Shown: positions 16,158-25,875, counted from the first letter of the stretch. The stretch: DNA of 64,000 nucleotides from Pseudorhodobacter sp. MZDSW-24AT (GCF_002794355.1 NZ_PGOI01000009.1:1-64000), one strand, 5' to 3'. Numbers and translations are program-made. Notes: generated by a model from the letters alone, not told the origin.

Positions 16158-16961
16158 TTATCCCTTTGAGGCGATGCGTGACGGTGGCTGATCGCCCGCC
16201 GTGACGCCACCGTCGATGACGAACGACTGGCCGGTAATCATGACGGATTCGTCGGATGCTAGGAATACCGCCATCGCAGAGACTTCATCCGGACGGATCA
16301 TGCGGCCCACCGGCTGATACCGTGACAGTGCAGCGAAGCGCTCTGCCACTTCATCAGGATAGTAGCGATGCAGATAGCCGGTGACAAAGGGTGTCTCGAC
16401 ACGAGCGGGACAGATGCAGTTCGACCTGATGCCTTCGTCTACATAGTCGATCGCAATTGCACGAGTCATCATGACAATGGCGGCCTTGGACGCGCTGTAG
16501 GCAAAGCGTTCGTGCATTGCATGCACTCCGGCGAGCGATGCCATGTTGAGCACATTGCCACCACCACGTGCGATCATGCCTGGCAGGAAGCCGCGCGTGA
16601 CCTGCAGAAGGCCGCGCATGTTGACCGAATAGACGAGGTCCAGATCTTCTGGTGCCGTGTCCAGTAGCTTGCCAATGCGGATGGCGGCAGCGTTGTTCAC
16701 CAGCACGTCTGGCGCGAGCCCCTCGGACTCTAACGAGGCATTCAACGCTGAAATCATGTTGGTGTCCGTGACGTCGAGAGCACGCAGGAACAGGCGCTCG
16801 CGATATTCTGACGCCACGTTCTCCGCAGCAGAAGATAGAGTGGCCTGGCTTAGGTCTGTGGCGATAACGCGCGCTCCTTCGGCAAGGAAAGCCGTGACCA
16901 TCGCCATTCCTATGCCGCCAGCTGCCCCAGTGATGAGGCAGGTTTTGTCTTTCATTCTCAT
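16158..16961 (-). CDS. Short-chain dehydrogenase/reductase
   Basis: This 267-aa NAD(P)-dependent oxidoreductase has the glycine motif TGAAGGIG (about 11-18), NNAA (about 89) and the catalytic YSASK (about 154-158) of classical SDRs. It is the last gene of a minus-strand operon of lactonase-type hydrolase, SDR and SDR, with 19 bp to the upstream SDR. The substrate is likely a hydroxy acid or a cyclic alcohol of the local catabolic pathway. It resembles 3-oxoacyl-ACP/glucose-1-dehydrogenase-type SDRs, whose names carry little substrate information. Confidence 0.82.
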   Translation of the reverse strand: MRMKDKTCLITGAAGGIGMAMVTAFLAEGARVIATDLSQATLSSAAENVASEYRERLFLRALDVTDTNMISALNASLESEGLAPDVLVNNAAAIRIGKLLDTAPEDLDLVYSVNMRGLLQVTRGFLPGMIARGGGNVLNMASLAGVHAMHERFAYSASKAAIVMMTRAIAIDYVDEGIRSNCICPARVETPFVTGYLHRYYPDEVAERFAALSRYQPVGRMIRPDEVSAMAVFLASDESVMITGQSFVIDGGVTAGDQPPSRIASKG

Positions 16962-16980
16962 GCGGCTCTCCTTAGCTAAT

Positions 16981-17769
16981 TCAAAGCGCTGACCAGCCGC
17001 CGTCGATGGGCAGCGTAGCCCCAGTGATGTCCTGCCCTGCGTCCGAGCACAGGAAGCCGATCAGGGCTGCAACATTTCCGATCCCGACAAAGCGCCTAGT
17101 GGGGTTGCGGCCCGCAAGATAGTCGGCCTCTGCCTCTTCCTCGCTTTGGCCCATTTTGGCAGCAATGCCCGCAATACGCGTCATGATATTTTCGGTCGGG
17201 ACCGTCCCAGGCGAAACAGCATTACAAGTAACGCCGGTGCGCGCGAGTTCGATTGCTAGCGCGCGGGTCATGCCCAAAAGTGCCGTTTTGGTCGTCACAT
17301 AGTCGATCCGGTTCTCGGCACCTCGTGCGCCATAAATCGAGGACATGTTAATGATCCGTCCCCAGCCGCGCGCCTTCATTCCGGGGACGAAAGCTCGGGC
17401 GAAATGGAAGGCAGATGTTAGGTTGACGTTAAGAGCCCGGTTCCACTCGGAAGTAGTAAAGTCCTCAACCGGTTTAAAATGCCTTATCACGGCATTATTC
17501 ACTACGATGTCGCATGTGTCGAAGCGGTTTATCAGGTTGTCACACAGGTCCAAAACCGCTGCCTCGTCCGATAGGTCGGCGTCGGAAAACCAACAGCTCA
17601 CGCCATGCTCCTGCTCAACGGCCCTTGCCATCGCTTGACCGTCTTCTTTTGAAGTCAGCCCGTGCAGAACTACGTTGGCTCCGCACTTGGCCAACTCGGT
17701 CAGAATGCCGTGGCCTAGAACGGTGGTTGAGCCCGAAACTAGGGCGGTTTTACCTTGAAGTTCACGCAT
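16981..17769 (-). CDS. Short-chain dehydrogenase/reductase
   Basis: This 262-aa SDR has the cofactor motif VSGSTTVLGHGI, where the usual TGxxxGIG is partly altered, then NNAV and catalytic YVTTK (about residue 157). It ends GATLPIDGGWSAL, the standard SDR C-terminus. It resembles 3-hydroxybutyrate dehydrogenase-type SDRs. It follows the lactonase-type gene by 3 bp, so the two are co-translated. The two adjacent SDRs may oxidise successive alcohols in one pathway. Confidence 0.8.
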   Translation of the reverse strand: MRELQGKTALVSGSTTVLGHGILTELAKCGANVVLHGLTSKEDGQAMARAVEQEHGVSCWFSDADLSDEAAVLDLCDNLINRFDTCDIVVNNAVIRHFKPVEDFTTSEWNRALNVNLTSAFHFARAFVPGMKARGWGRIINMSSIYGARGAENRIDYVTTKTALLGMTRALAIELARTGVTCNAVSPGTVPTENIMTRIAGIAAKMGQSEEEAEADYLAGRNPTRRFVGIGNVAALIGFLCSDAGQDITGATLPIDGGWSAL

Positions 17770-17772
17770 GGC

Positions 17773-18582
17773 TCAGGCCTCCTTCGGCGGCACGTCTAGG
17801 CGCACCACTCGGCCCGCAAGGTCTTCAGAGGGCGGCGGGTAGAGAAACATTACTAGTGGATCATGGCCAGGGATGATGTGATCATCGCTGTCGGCCAGCT
17901 GGCGCAGTTTGCCATAGCCGTTCAGTAAATCACCCACGTGGTAGACTGCGGGGAAAGGCCTGTTGCCCCGATAATTCGCGTAAAGATGTGAGGCGTCTGA
18001 AGCGATAACGACCCAGCCGCGCTTCGTCCAGACCCGCACCACCTGCAATCCGTCGGAATGCCCGCCAGTGCGGTGCAGAGACAGCCCGTCGGCTAGCTGG
18101 CTGACATGGTCGTGGAAACAGATCCGCCCGGCGAAGTTCAGGCGGACGAAGTCCACCACATCCTCGACGTCGAACGGGTGCCGTAGGCTCGCATGGCACA
18201 TGCAAGGGCCGGTAGCAAATCTGGCTTCATCAGCCTGCAGGTGGAATCGAGCGTTTCTGAAGTCGCCCAGCGTGCCAGCGTGGTCAAAATGCAGATGGGT
18301 GAGAATGACCTCATCCACCCGCTGTGCCTCAATGCTCAGTTTTTTAAGCGCAAGCGAAGGGCGCAATTCGAGGTTGCGGCCGCGACGGGCGGCAGCTTCC
18401 TCGCCGAACCCCGTGTCGATCACGAAACAGCGGTCAGATCGGCGGGCGACCCAAACATAGTAGAAGAGGTCCGAGGATGCGTCGTGCAGGTCGGTCCCAC
18501 CGATGAAATTGTCAGCGCCCCGCCTGCCTGAATGGTGGGCATAGCGGATTGCGAAAAGCTCGAATGGCTCAAGGGCAGGCAT
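17773..18582 (-). CDS. MBL-fold hydrolase, N-acyl-homoserine-lactonase-like
   Basis: This 269-aa metallo-beta-lactamase-fold enzyme has the metal motif THLHFDHAG (about 95-103), His in GGHSDG, Asp in ASDASHL and His in IPGHDP. This is the dinuclear zinc set of AHL/gamma-lactone lactonases (AttM/BlcC-type). It heads the SDR operon and is divergent from the carboxymuconolactone-decarboxylase-like gene. Given the adjacent dehydrogenases, opening a gamma-lactone for catabolism is more likely than quorum quenching, but both are possible. Confidence 0.8.
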   Translation of the reverse strand: MPALEPFELFAIRYAHHSGRRGADNFIGGTDLHDASSDLFYYVWVARRSDRCFVIDTGFGEEAAARRGRNLELRPSLALKKLSIEAQRVDEVILTHLHFDHAGTLGDFRNARFHLQADEARFATGPCMCHASLRHPFDVEDVVDFVRLNFAGRICFHDHVSQLADGLSLHRTGGHSDGLQVVRVWTKRGWVVIASDASHLYANYRGNRPFPAVYHVGDLLNGYGKLRQLADSDDHIIPGHDPLVMFLYPPPSEDLAGRVVRLDVPPKEA

Positions 18583-18742
18583 TTGGGTCTCCTCGGTCGC
18601 GTACGGCGCAAGAAAGTCCCTCCGCGCAGTCTTGTCAATGCGACATACAATAGGATCATACTACAATCTTGACCAATGCAAGTGGCTGGGCGATATTGAG
18701 GGGAGATTTTTGCAATATCCCCACAGAATGACAGGAAACATC
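18583..18742. promoter_or_regulatory. Divergent promoter region of the catabolic cluster
   Basis: This 160-bp region separates the two divergent halves of the cluster. It contains ACATACAATAGGATCATACT, resembling the GTAT/ATAC half-sites bound by FCD-type GntR repressors. A related string, ACATACGATAACACAATCTA, occurs in the second divergent region (23520-23696). The regulator would be the GntR gene at 21693-22376. Confidence 0.35.
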
Positions 18743-19153
18743 ATGGCACGTCACCCACAGCTGACCGGCGAACGGTTCGAAAAGGGTCTTGAAATCCGAC
18801 GCGACGTGTTGGGCGAAGCGTATGTCAATCGCTCGGTAGATGCGGCGACGGATGTGACGGCTCCACTCCAGAAGTTGGTGACAGAATATTGCTGGGGTGA
18901 GGTCTGGGGCCGCCCAGGTCTAGCGCACCGCGACCGCAGCCTCTTGAATTTGGGTATGCTGATCGCGCTTGACCGACCGCATGAATTGAAAATCCATCTA
19001 GCGGGAGCGATCCAGAACGGTGTGACGCGCGAAGAGATCATCGAAGTCGTTTTGCAAAGCGCGATCTATTGCGGAGTTCCTGCATCTCTGGATGCGATGC
19101 GGGTGGTCGTCGAAACTTTCAAGGATTTGGACAGCAAAGCAGGCGCTGCTTGA
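18743..19153 (+). CDS. Carboxymuconolactone decarboxylase family protein
   Basis: This 136-aa protein starts at ATG 18743, chosen for AGGA upstream and for matching the family length. It contains RPGLAHRDRSLLNLGMLIAL and LAGAIQNGVTREEIIEVVLQ, the helical core of 4-carboxymuconolactone decarboxylase/AhpD-like proteins. The HRDRSL segment carries the general acid/base region. PcaC itself acts in protocatechuate breakdown; here, without other pca genes, the substrate is unknown. It is followed 25 bp later by the dehydrogenase at 19179. Confidence 0.8.
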   Translation: MARHPQLTGERFEKGLEIRRDVLGEAYVNRSVDAATDVTAPLQKLVTEYCWGEVWGRPGLAHRDRSLLNLGMLIALDRPHELKIHLAGAIQNGVTREEIIEVVLQSAIYCGVPASLDAMRVVVETFKDLDSKAGAA

Positions 19154-19178
19154 GCGACAGCTGCTAGGGAGAAATGTA

Positions 19179-20108
19179 ATGAAAGTTGGTTTCATCGGAT
19201 TGGGGACCATGGGGCTGCCCATGGCGATCAACCTAGCCAAATCGGGGTTGGAGGTTACAGGTTTCGACCTCTCGGCCGATGCCATGTCCAAGCTTGTTGC
19301 TGCTGGAGGTGCGTCTGCAGAATCAGCCGCCAAGGCTGCGGAAGGCGCACAGTTTCTCGTGACAATGCTGCCAACGGCGGCGCATGTAGACGCGGCCTTG
19401 CTAGGCGAAAGCGGGGCGATCTCTGGGGCGCCACCGGATGCCCTGGTGATCAACATGTCCACGATCCTGCCGGAAGAAACCGAGGCACTGGCATCAAAAC
19501 TGGCCCTGCAACAATACCGCCTCATTGACGCGCCAGTGGGTCGGTCCGCTATAGAGGCGGCGCGAGGCGCCCTGCTAATTTTGGCCTCTGGTGCGCCTGC
19601 AGACCTTGAGGCGGCGCAACCGCTGTTTGGGGCGATGGGAAACCAAACCATCAACTGCGGAATCGTCGGTAATGGTTCGCGCGTGAAGGTGATCAACAAT
19701 TTCATGGGTATCTCGCTGAACGCGCTGACGGCTGAGGTGTTGACACTGGCTGAGGCTTCGGGGCTGGACATCCGTCTGGCGCTGGACGTCATGCGCGGCA
19801 CAATCGCGGGATTGGGACATATGAAGGTGACCTATCCAAACAAAGTGCTGAAGGGGGATCTGGAAGCTGGCTTCCCGGTCGATCTGGCGCACAAAGATCT
19901 CGTTCTCGCTTTGAACCTCGCCGCACGGGTTAACGCTCCCGTCTTCATGGGTGCGGCTGCGCTGCAATCCTACTCAGTCACGCGCGCCGATGGCCGCGGG
20001 CGGCAGGATTATACTGCAGTTTATTCCGTGCTTCGCGGGCTGGCCGATTTGCCGGAAGCTATCCCCTACGACTCCTCGCAGGATCAGGAATACAACCCCT
20101 TCGCCTGA
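19179..20108 (+). CDS. 3-hydroxyisobutyrate dehydrogenase-family NAD(P)-dependent reductase
   Basis: This 309-aa beta-hydroxyacid dehydrogenase has the Rossmann start MKVGFIGLGTMGLPMAINL and the catalytic Lys in KVINNFMG (about 171). The usual substrate signature DxPVSGG reads DAPVGRS here, so substrate choice may differ. The family includes GarR and the glyoxylate/succinic-semialdehyde reductases. Next to a succinate-semialdehyde-type dehydrogenase and a lactonase-like enzyme, it could oxidise 4-hydroxybutyrate-like acids to the semialdehyde. Confidence 0.82.
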   Translation: MKVGFIGLGTMGLPMAINLAKSGLEVTGFDLSADAMSKLVAAGGASAESAAKAAEGAQFLVTMLPTAAHVDAALLGESGAISGAPPDALVINMSTILPEETEALASKLALQQYRLIDAPVGRSAIEAARGALLILASGAPADLEAAQPLFGAMGNQTINCGIVGNGSRVKVINNFMGISLNALTAEVLTLAEASGLDIRLALDVMRGTIAGLGHMKVTYPNKVLKGDLEAGFPVDLAHKDLVLALNLAARVNAPVFMGAAALQSYSVTRADGRGRQDYTAVYSVLRGLADLPEAIPYDSSQDQEYNPFA

Positions 20109-20194
20109 AACACTTTCTGACCAGCAAGACTCTCCGTAGGCCGACGTTTGCGTCGGCCCACGGATTTTCATAATCCAACCGCAGGCGACCTTAC

Positions 20195-21673
20195 ATGAAA
20201 ATCGCAGTCACTAACGAATCCCTTCTGCGCCGAGATGCGCTGGTTGATGGCAAATGGAGTGCTGCCATAAACAGTGCGCGCTTCCCCGTGATTAATCCGG
20301 CAAATGGCGAAGTCGTAGCCGAAGTTGCCTCGCTTTCCGCATCCGAAGTGGAAGCGGCTATCGCCGGTGCAGAAATGGCGCAAAGGCTCTGGGCATCAAA
20401 GACAGCGAAGGAACGTGCAACAGTCCTGCGGCGGTGGTTCGACCTGATGGTCGCGAATGCTGACGATCTGGCGCTGATTATGACAACAGAACAAGGCAAG
20501 CCGCTGGCAGAGGCTAAGGGTGAAATCCTATATGCCGCCAGCTTCATCGAATGGTTTGCCGAAGAGGCTAAGCGGATCTATGGGGAGATCATTCCCAGCC
20601 CTGTGGCCGCAAACCGCCTGAGTGTCACACGCCAGCCGGTTGGCGTAACAGCGGCGATCACACCTTGGAACTTCCCGGCTGCGATGATTACTCGTAAGGC
20701 TGCCCCTGCGTTGGCTGCAGGCTGCGCTATGGTGCTGCGGCCCGCCGATCTGACACCGTTGACCGCGCTGGCGCTTGGCGAGTTGTCACTGCAGGCAGGT
20801 GTGCCACCGGGCGTGCTGCAGATTGTTACCGGCAATTCTCGTGTTATCGGGGCAGTGTTGACCTCTAGCCCAGTGATCCGGAAGCTGTCTTTTACCGGCT
20901 CTACCGAGGTTGGTCGGGTGCTGATGGCGCAATGTGCGCCCACCATCAAACGGCTGAGCCTCGAGTTGGGCGGCAACGCACCCTTCATCGTCTTTGACGA
21001 TGCCGACATTGATTTAGCAGTCGATGGCGCAATGCTGTCAAAGTTTCGCAACGCCGGGCAGACTTGCGTCTGTGCCAACCGGATTCTTGTGCAGCGTGGC
21101 GTTCTTGACGCGTTCACTGAGAGATTTGTAGCGCGTGTGGCGGCGCTAAAGGTAGGCGACGGGACAGCACCCGGCACAGATATCGGCCCGATGATCGAGG
21201 AAAAGGCTATCAAAAAGCTGGAGGCTCATATCGCCGATGCGGTGGGGAAGGGTGCGAAGTTAGTGCACGGCGGCGACCGCATGGGCGGGCTTTATCTGCG
21301 CCCTGCCGTTATCACTGGGGTGACCCCTGCGATGGCCGTGGCGCAAGAAGAGACCTTCGGTCCGCTCGCACCGATTTTTCCCTTCGACACCGAGGTCGAG
21401 GCGATTCAAATGGCGAATGACACCATCTTTGGCCTCGCCGCTTACTATTTCACGGAAGGACACTCGCGCGCGATCCGGGTGGCCGAAGCGCTGGAATACG
21501 GCATGATCGGCCACAATACTGGCTTGATCTCAAACGAAGTAGCCCCCTTTGGTGGCATCAAGCAATCAGGGCTCGGCCGTGAAGGTTCGCGTCACGGCAT
21601 CGAGGAGTATCTCGAGATAAAATATGTGGCGAGCAGGGTCGGGGAACACGGGCGGGACAGCTCCCAAGCTTGA
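20195..21673 (+). CDS. Aldehyde dehydrogenase, succinate-semialdehyde dehydrogenase-like
   Basis: This 492-aa protein, of standard ALDH length, carries PWNFPAAM (substrate channel), FTGSTEVG, catalytic Glu in LELGGNAPF and nucleophile Cys in GQTCVCANR, and ends EYLEIKYV, typical of GabD-type enzymes. It oxidises a semialdehyde to the dicarboxylate with NAD(P)+. It is plus strand, 86 bp after the 3-hydroxyisobutyrate-type dehydrogenase and convergent with the GntR gene. Confidence 0.87.
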   Translation: MKIAVTNESLLRRDALVDGKWSAAINSARFPVINPANGEVVAEVASLSASEVEAAIAGAEMAQRLWASKTAKERATVLRRWFDLMVANADDLALIMTTEQGKPLAEAKGEILYAASFIEWFAEEAKRIYGEIIPSPVAANRLSVTRQPVGVTAAITPWNFPAAMITRKAAPALAAGCAMVLRPADLTPLTALALGELSLQAGVPPGVLQIVTGNSRVIGAVLTSSPVIRKLSFTGSTEVGRVLMAQCAPTIKRLSLELGGNAPFIVFDDADIDLAVDGAMLSKFRNAGQTCVCANRILVQRGVLDAFTERFVARVAALKVGDGTAPGTDIGPMIEEKAIKKLEAHIADAVGKGAKLVHGGDRMGGLYLRPAVITGVTPAMAVAQEETFGPLAPIFPFDTEVEAIQMANDTIFGLAAYYFTEGHSRAIRVAEALEYGMIGHNTGLISNEVAPFGGIKQSGLGREGSRHGIEEYLEIKYVASRVGEHGRDSSQA

Positions 21674-21692
21674 ACCATTTCTCTGATTGCGG

Positions 21693-22376
21693 TCACTCGA
21701 GCGTTCTGAGGGCGATCGACGCTGCCTTCCGCACATGCTCTACCGCGAGCCGTCTTGCGTCCTTGGCGTCGCGGCGGTGCAGCGCATCGACCAGTTCCTG
21801 CAACTCACGCGCGCTTTGCTCGGTCCGTCCTTCTGCGCCAAGCGAAGTGGCGCGCAGCACAGTAACGCGGGAATTCAGCATGCGCAGGCTGTCGCCTAGC
21901 GTAGTGTTTCCCGCCCCAGAAATCAGGATCTCGTAGAAGGCATTTTTCGTCTTCAGCCGCTCGAGCGGGTCATTGCTGTGGGCTTGCGCGCGGAGCGCAT
22001 CTAGCGCCGTTTGCAAGCGCGTGAGGTCGAGGTCGGTGGCGTTCTCGGCAAACAACTCCGCAGCCAGCCCCTCTAGCTCTGTGCGCACGCGGTAGAGATC
22101 GGAAGCCTCTTTGCGTGTTAGCTTGACTACCACCGGACCGCGATGCGGCACTACCTCGATCAATCCTTCAGATTCCAGCTGCCGCAACGCCTCGCGCACA
22201 AGGGTGCGGCTCACGCCAGTGATCTCGCACAAGAGGCGCTCAGGCAGGCGGGCTCCAGGCTGGAAATGGCCAAGGGCGATGGCATGACGGATGTTTTCAG
22301 TCACACTATGCCGAAGAGGGGCAGCGACACGTTCAACACGCATATCGGGAAGGTTGCTCGGCAGGGGCTGCGACAT
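21693..22376 (-). CDS. GntR-family (FCD) transcriptional regulator
   Basis: This 227-aa regulator has an N-terminal winged HTH (PGARLPERLLCEITGVSRTLVREALRQLE split over about 35-65) and a C-terminal FCD helical domain with the metal-ligand spacing of this class. It follows the TRAP binding-protein gene on the same strand and is convergent with the aldehyde dehydrogenase. It is the likely repressor of the whole 16-28 kb catabolic cluster, released by a pathway acid. Confidence 0.87.
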   Translation of the reverse strand: MSQPLPSNLPDMRVERVAAPLRHSVTENIRHAIALGHFQPGARLPERLLCEITGVSRTLVREALRQLESEGLIEVVPHRGPVVVKLTRKEASDLYRVRTELEGLAAELFAENATDLDLTRLQTALDALRAQAHSNDPLERLKTKNAFYEILISGAGNTTLGDSLRMLNSRVTVLRATSLGAEGRTEQSARELQELVDALHRRDAKDARRLAVEHVRKAASIALRTLE

Positions 22377-22499
22377 TCGTAAACCTTTTATTTGCGTGAC
22401 TTTTCGACATTATCTTACGAGCCTACAAAATGTCAAAGCTGGCCATGCAGTTGCAAGGCCAGCTTTTACATTCTTCAGGGAGAGTTCAGCTTTCGTCGG

Positions 22500-23519
22500 T
22501 CACTTCCCTAGGGCTTCACGCACCCTTGCAACATACGCTTCGCCATCTACGCCAAGGCCGGCGGCAGTTTCATACCAGCCAGCATAGGCCGGCCCTGCGT
22601 ATTGTTCTGCGGCAGCGGCGGCCTTTAGATCATCTGGCGCGACCCAGAGATCTGAGCCCAAGCTTTGCACTTTGGCAACGGCGGTATCGACATAGGTCTG
22701 GTAGGTCGAGAATGCCTCCTCCTGCAATTCGGCCATGGCTTCGGTCATCTGCGCCTTGATGTCATCCGGCAGTTCAGCCCAAGTATCCTTGTTCACCAAA
22801 ATCACCCACCCAGTAACTGGCGACATGGCCCAGTCCTGAACATTCGGTGCCACGCGTGGCAGTTCCATCGCAGCGCCGACGCAGATTGAGGTCAAGCCGC
22901 CGTCAATAACGCCACGCTCAAGCGCGGGGACCATTTCCGACGTCGGCATCGGCACCGGCAATGCGCCGAGCGCATTCAGGAGTTCAGCTGTCTGTGGGTT
23001 GTGGATACGGATCCGTTTGCCTTTAAAATCCTCAACTGAGTGGATCGGGGTGGTGGAAAACAAAGCGGTTGGGCACCAGGCGCCATCGGCTAGCATCTCG
23101 GCGTTCCAGCGCTCGCCCCAGATCTGTTTCACGTCTTCGCGCCAGAAGGCTTCACGAACCTTTACGTATTCGTCGATATTGTTGATCAGACCCGGCAAAT
23201 TGAAGATGCCCATGCGCGGTTCTTCGGCTGAGATGTAGGTGTGCAGTGCAGCCGACATCGGCAAGCGGCCATCACGGACCGCACCGGCGACTTGGTTTGG
23301 CGCGACGAGCGAATCGCTGACGGTTACCTCCACCCGGCCATCCGTGGCGCTAAGGATGCGCTCCGGCAAACCCTGCGTCATAGCGGTGTAAACATCGCCG
23401 GGCGATGTGATAACGCCCATGGTAAGTTCGAATTCGACTTCGGCCATAGCCGGGGCCACAGTGAAAATGCTGATCGCGGCAGCGCCAAGCAGGCGGCCAA
23501 GGCTGGATTTTGTATTCAT
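22500..23519 (-). CDS. TRAP transporter substrate-binding protein (DctP family)
   Basis: This 339-aa protein starts at ATG 23519. It is preceded by GGAGG and begins with a signal peptide (MNTKSSLGRLLGAAAISIFT, cut after APAMA). The mature part has the DctP-type fold, including FKGKRIRIHNPQTAELLNAL, where the Arg in RIR...N typically contacts a substrate carboxylate. It is periplasmic and delivers a carboxylate to the fused permease encoded divergently at 23697. Confidence 0.88.
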   Translation of the reverse strand: MNTKSSLGRLLGAAAISIFTVAPAMAEVEFELTMGVITSPGDVYTAMTQGLPERILSATDGRVEVTVSDSLVAPNQVAGAVRDGRLPMSAALHTYISAEEPRMGIFNLPGLINNIDEYVKVREAFWREDVKQIWGERWNAEMLADGAWCPTALFSTTPIHSVEDFKGKRIRIHNPQTAELLNALGALPVPMPTSEMVPALERGVIDGGLTSICVGAAMELPRVAPNVQDWAMSPVTGWVILVNKDTWAELPDDIKAQMTEAMAELQEEAFSTYQTYVDTAVAKVQSLGSDLWVAPDDLKAAAAAEQYAGPAYAGWYETAAGLGVDGEAYVARVREALGK

Positions 23520-23696
23520 TATCTTCTCCTCCTCAGGAAGTTTCATCTCAATGGTATCGCGCTGGCTGAAAGCCAAAACGTATTCCTGTATCCTCGTTCT
23601 ACTAACATACGATAACACAATCTATTGTCTGTCAAGCCGAGTGCGTGTTATCAACTTCGTCAAATGAAGGGGGCACCCCATGCGGAGGAGACGGAC

Positions 23697-25799
23697 ATGA
23701 CAGGCCAAAACGCGGCGCCCGCCGTGGCGCAGGGGTTTGAACCCTCAACCGACATCGCGACAAATCGGCCCGAGGACATCGGCCTGACCGGTGGCTTGTT
23801 TTTGCGGTTGACGGAGGGCATGGCGCGCGCCGCTGGGCTTTTGGGGGCAGCAACGCTCGCTTTCATGACGCTCATTGTGATCTACGAAGTTGTCATGCGA
23901 TCGGCTTTCAACCGCCCGACGCATTGGGTGGCGGAGATTAGCATTTATGCCTTCGTTGCTATGGTCTTCATCGGTCTGGCCGTGAGCCAGCGCGAGAATG
24001 CTCATATTCAGGTCGAGGTCGTCATCGACAATGTCACAAAGGACACCCGCCGCACCCTTGAGTTGGTTGGGCTGTGGCTGAGTCTGATTTTCGTGGCCGT
24101 GACCGGCTGGGAGATGTTTTGCTTCACAGTATCGGAATATCAAAACGGGTCACGTGATTGGGGTCTACTGGCAACACCGCAATGGATTCCTCAAACGCCG
24201 GTCGTGGTGGGTTACCTGATGTTCGTCGCGGCCCTGCTTGGTGGTATTCTGCGCAAAACGGCACCCACGGAGGTATGGCGTCAATATGCGTTGCCCGCCC
24301 TTATCGTGGCAATCGTGGTTGGTCTCGCTATCGTTGGCCTGCGTGATCAGCGGTTCTTTGGAACCAGGATGGATTGGGCAACCCTGATTCTAGTCGGCGG
24401 TAACGTTCTCGCCGCTTTCGCCTGGAGCGGGACACGCGTCGGTCTGGTTACTCTGGGCATTTTGGTGTTGATTGGAGGCGCATTCTATCTGACGCTTTCG
24501 ATGGGCGCGCTCGGGACGGGGCTAGTTCTAGTTATCGCGCTGCTTGGCCTTTTGCTGATAGGCGTGCCGGTTGGGGCGACCATGGGTCTGATCGGGCTTC
24601 TGGGCCTGATGTTCATGATCAAATCACCGCAGTTGCCGATTTTGGCAGACCGGAGTTGGTCTTCGATCAACTCTTTCACTCTAACAGCCGTGCCGACATT
24701 CGTGCTGATGGGGGCTTTCTTGGTGCATTCCGGAGTGACTGTCCGACTGTTTGACATGCTGGTCACATGGCTGGGTCGCACCCGTGGCGGCCTAGGTCAT
24801 GCCACAGTCGGCGCATCTGCCATCTTTGCTGCAGTCTCCGGTTCCAGCCTTGCCACCGCCGCAACGCTGGGCCGTGTCGCTGCACCCGAAATGGTCGGCC
24901 GCGGTTATTCCAACCGCCTAACTTACGGGCTCGTCGCTGCTGGAGCGACGCTGGGCATCCTGATCCCACCCTCGATCGCCATGATCATCTATGGCAACAG
25001 CGTTGGTGCTCCGATTACCGTGCTCTTCGTAGCCGGTATCATTCCTGGACTGCTCCTTGGCGCGCTTTTCTCGGTTACAGTGCTGATTTGGTCCTATGTC
25101 TCACCACAGGCCGTGCCCAAGGGTGAGGCATTTCCGATGTCGGCCAAGATCAAATCACTGATCGCAGTCTTGCCCTTCCTTACGCTCATCTTTGCAGTCC
25201 TTGGCTCCCTCTACTTCGGCATCGCAACACCCACCGAAGCTGGTGCTGTTGGCGCCGGTGCCGCATTCCTGCTTTGCATCCAGCAAGGACGGATGAACTT
25301 TCAGGATCTATACCTCGTTCTTTATGACACGGTGAAAGTTACATCCTTCATCATGCTAATTGTTATTGGTGCCTCGATCTTCGGCTGGGTCTTTGACTTC
25401 CTCAGGCTGCCCCGTGCCATGGTAACCGCCGTAACAGAGGCGCAGCTCGCACCTTGGATGGTGCTGGTAGTTATCTGCGTCTTTTACATTGTGCTTGGCA
25501 TGTTCGTCGAATCGATCTCGATGATGTTGATGACACTTTCGGTAACCTATCCGATCATGATGGCCATCGGTGTAGATCCGATCTGGTTCGGAATTGTCTT
25601 GGTCATTCTGGTTGAAATCGGGCTGATCACACCGCCGGTCGGTATCGTCCTGTTCATTCTGCGTGGGATGAGCGACGCGCCATTGCGCGATATCATGATG
25701 GGCACCGTGCCCTTCATCGTTCTGATGCTGGGCTTCATCGCACTGCTGTATATCTTCCCGCAGATCGTGCTCTGGCTGCCGCAGCAGATGGGCGGCTGA
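23697..25799 (+). CDS. TRAP transporter fused permease (DctQ-DctM)
   Basis: This ~700-aa protein starts at ATG 23697. The first ~190 residues are a four-helix DctQ-type small subunit. It is followed by extra hydrophobic segments and a DctM-type large subunit from about residue 290, ending FPQIVLWLPQQMGG. It contains SGSSLATAATLG and GAGAAFLL-type membrane motifs. Fused Q-M permeases are known. It imports the same carboxylate bound by the 22500-23519 protein using an ion gradient. It begins a four-gene plus-strand run with the oxidoreductase and the MmgE/PrpD protein. Confidence 0.9.
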   Translation: MTGQNAAPAVAQGFEPSTDIATNRPEDIGLTGGLFLRLTEGMARAAGLLGAATLAFMTLIVIYEVVMRSAFNRPTHWVAEISIYAFVAMVFIGLAVSQRENAHIQVEVVIDNVTKDTRRTLELVGLWLSLIFVAVTGWEMFCFTVSEYQNGSRDWGLLATPQWIPQTPVVVGYLMFVAALLGGILRKTAPTEVWRQYALPALIVAIVVGLAIVGLRDQRFFGTRMDWATLILVGGNVLAAFAWSGTRVGLVTLGILVLIGGAFYLTLSMGALGTGLVLVIALLGLLLIGVPVGATMGLIGLLGLMFMIKSPQLPILADRSWSSINSFTLTAVPTFVLMGAFLVHSGVTVRLFDMLVTWLGRTRGGLGHATVGASAIFAAVSGSSLATAATLGRVAAPEMVGRGYSNRLTYGLVAAGATLGILIPPSIAMIIYGNSVGAPITVLFVAGIIPGLLLGALFSVTVLIWSYVSPQAVPKGEAFPMSAKIKSLIAVLPFLTLIFAVLGSLYFGIATPTEAGAVGAGAAFLLCIQQGRMNFQDLYLVLYDTVKVTSFIMLIVIGASIFGWVFDFLRLPRAMVTAVTEAQLAPWMVLVVICVFYIVLGMFVESISMMLMTLSVTYPIMMAIGVDPIWFGIVLVILVEIGLITPPVGIVLFILRGMSDAPLRDIMMGTVPFIVLMLGFIALLYIFPQIVLWLPQQMGG

Positions 25800-25875
25800 G
25801 GCCGCCCCTCCTTCCCGGGCGCGCAGCTCGCTGTCCGGAAGCTCCTCTTTCCCACTCGTAGAATGGAATATAGAC

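Noticed and set aside
17773-18582. Dedicated quorum-quenching lactonase
   Set aside because: The metal motif fits, but the operon context (SDRs, dehydrogenases, TRAP uptake) points to catabolism. The activity is possible but not claimed.
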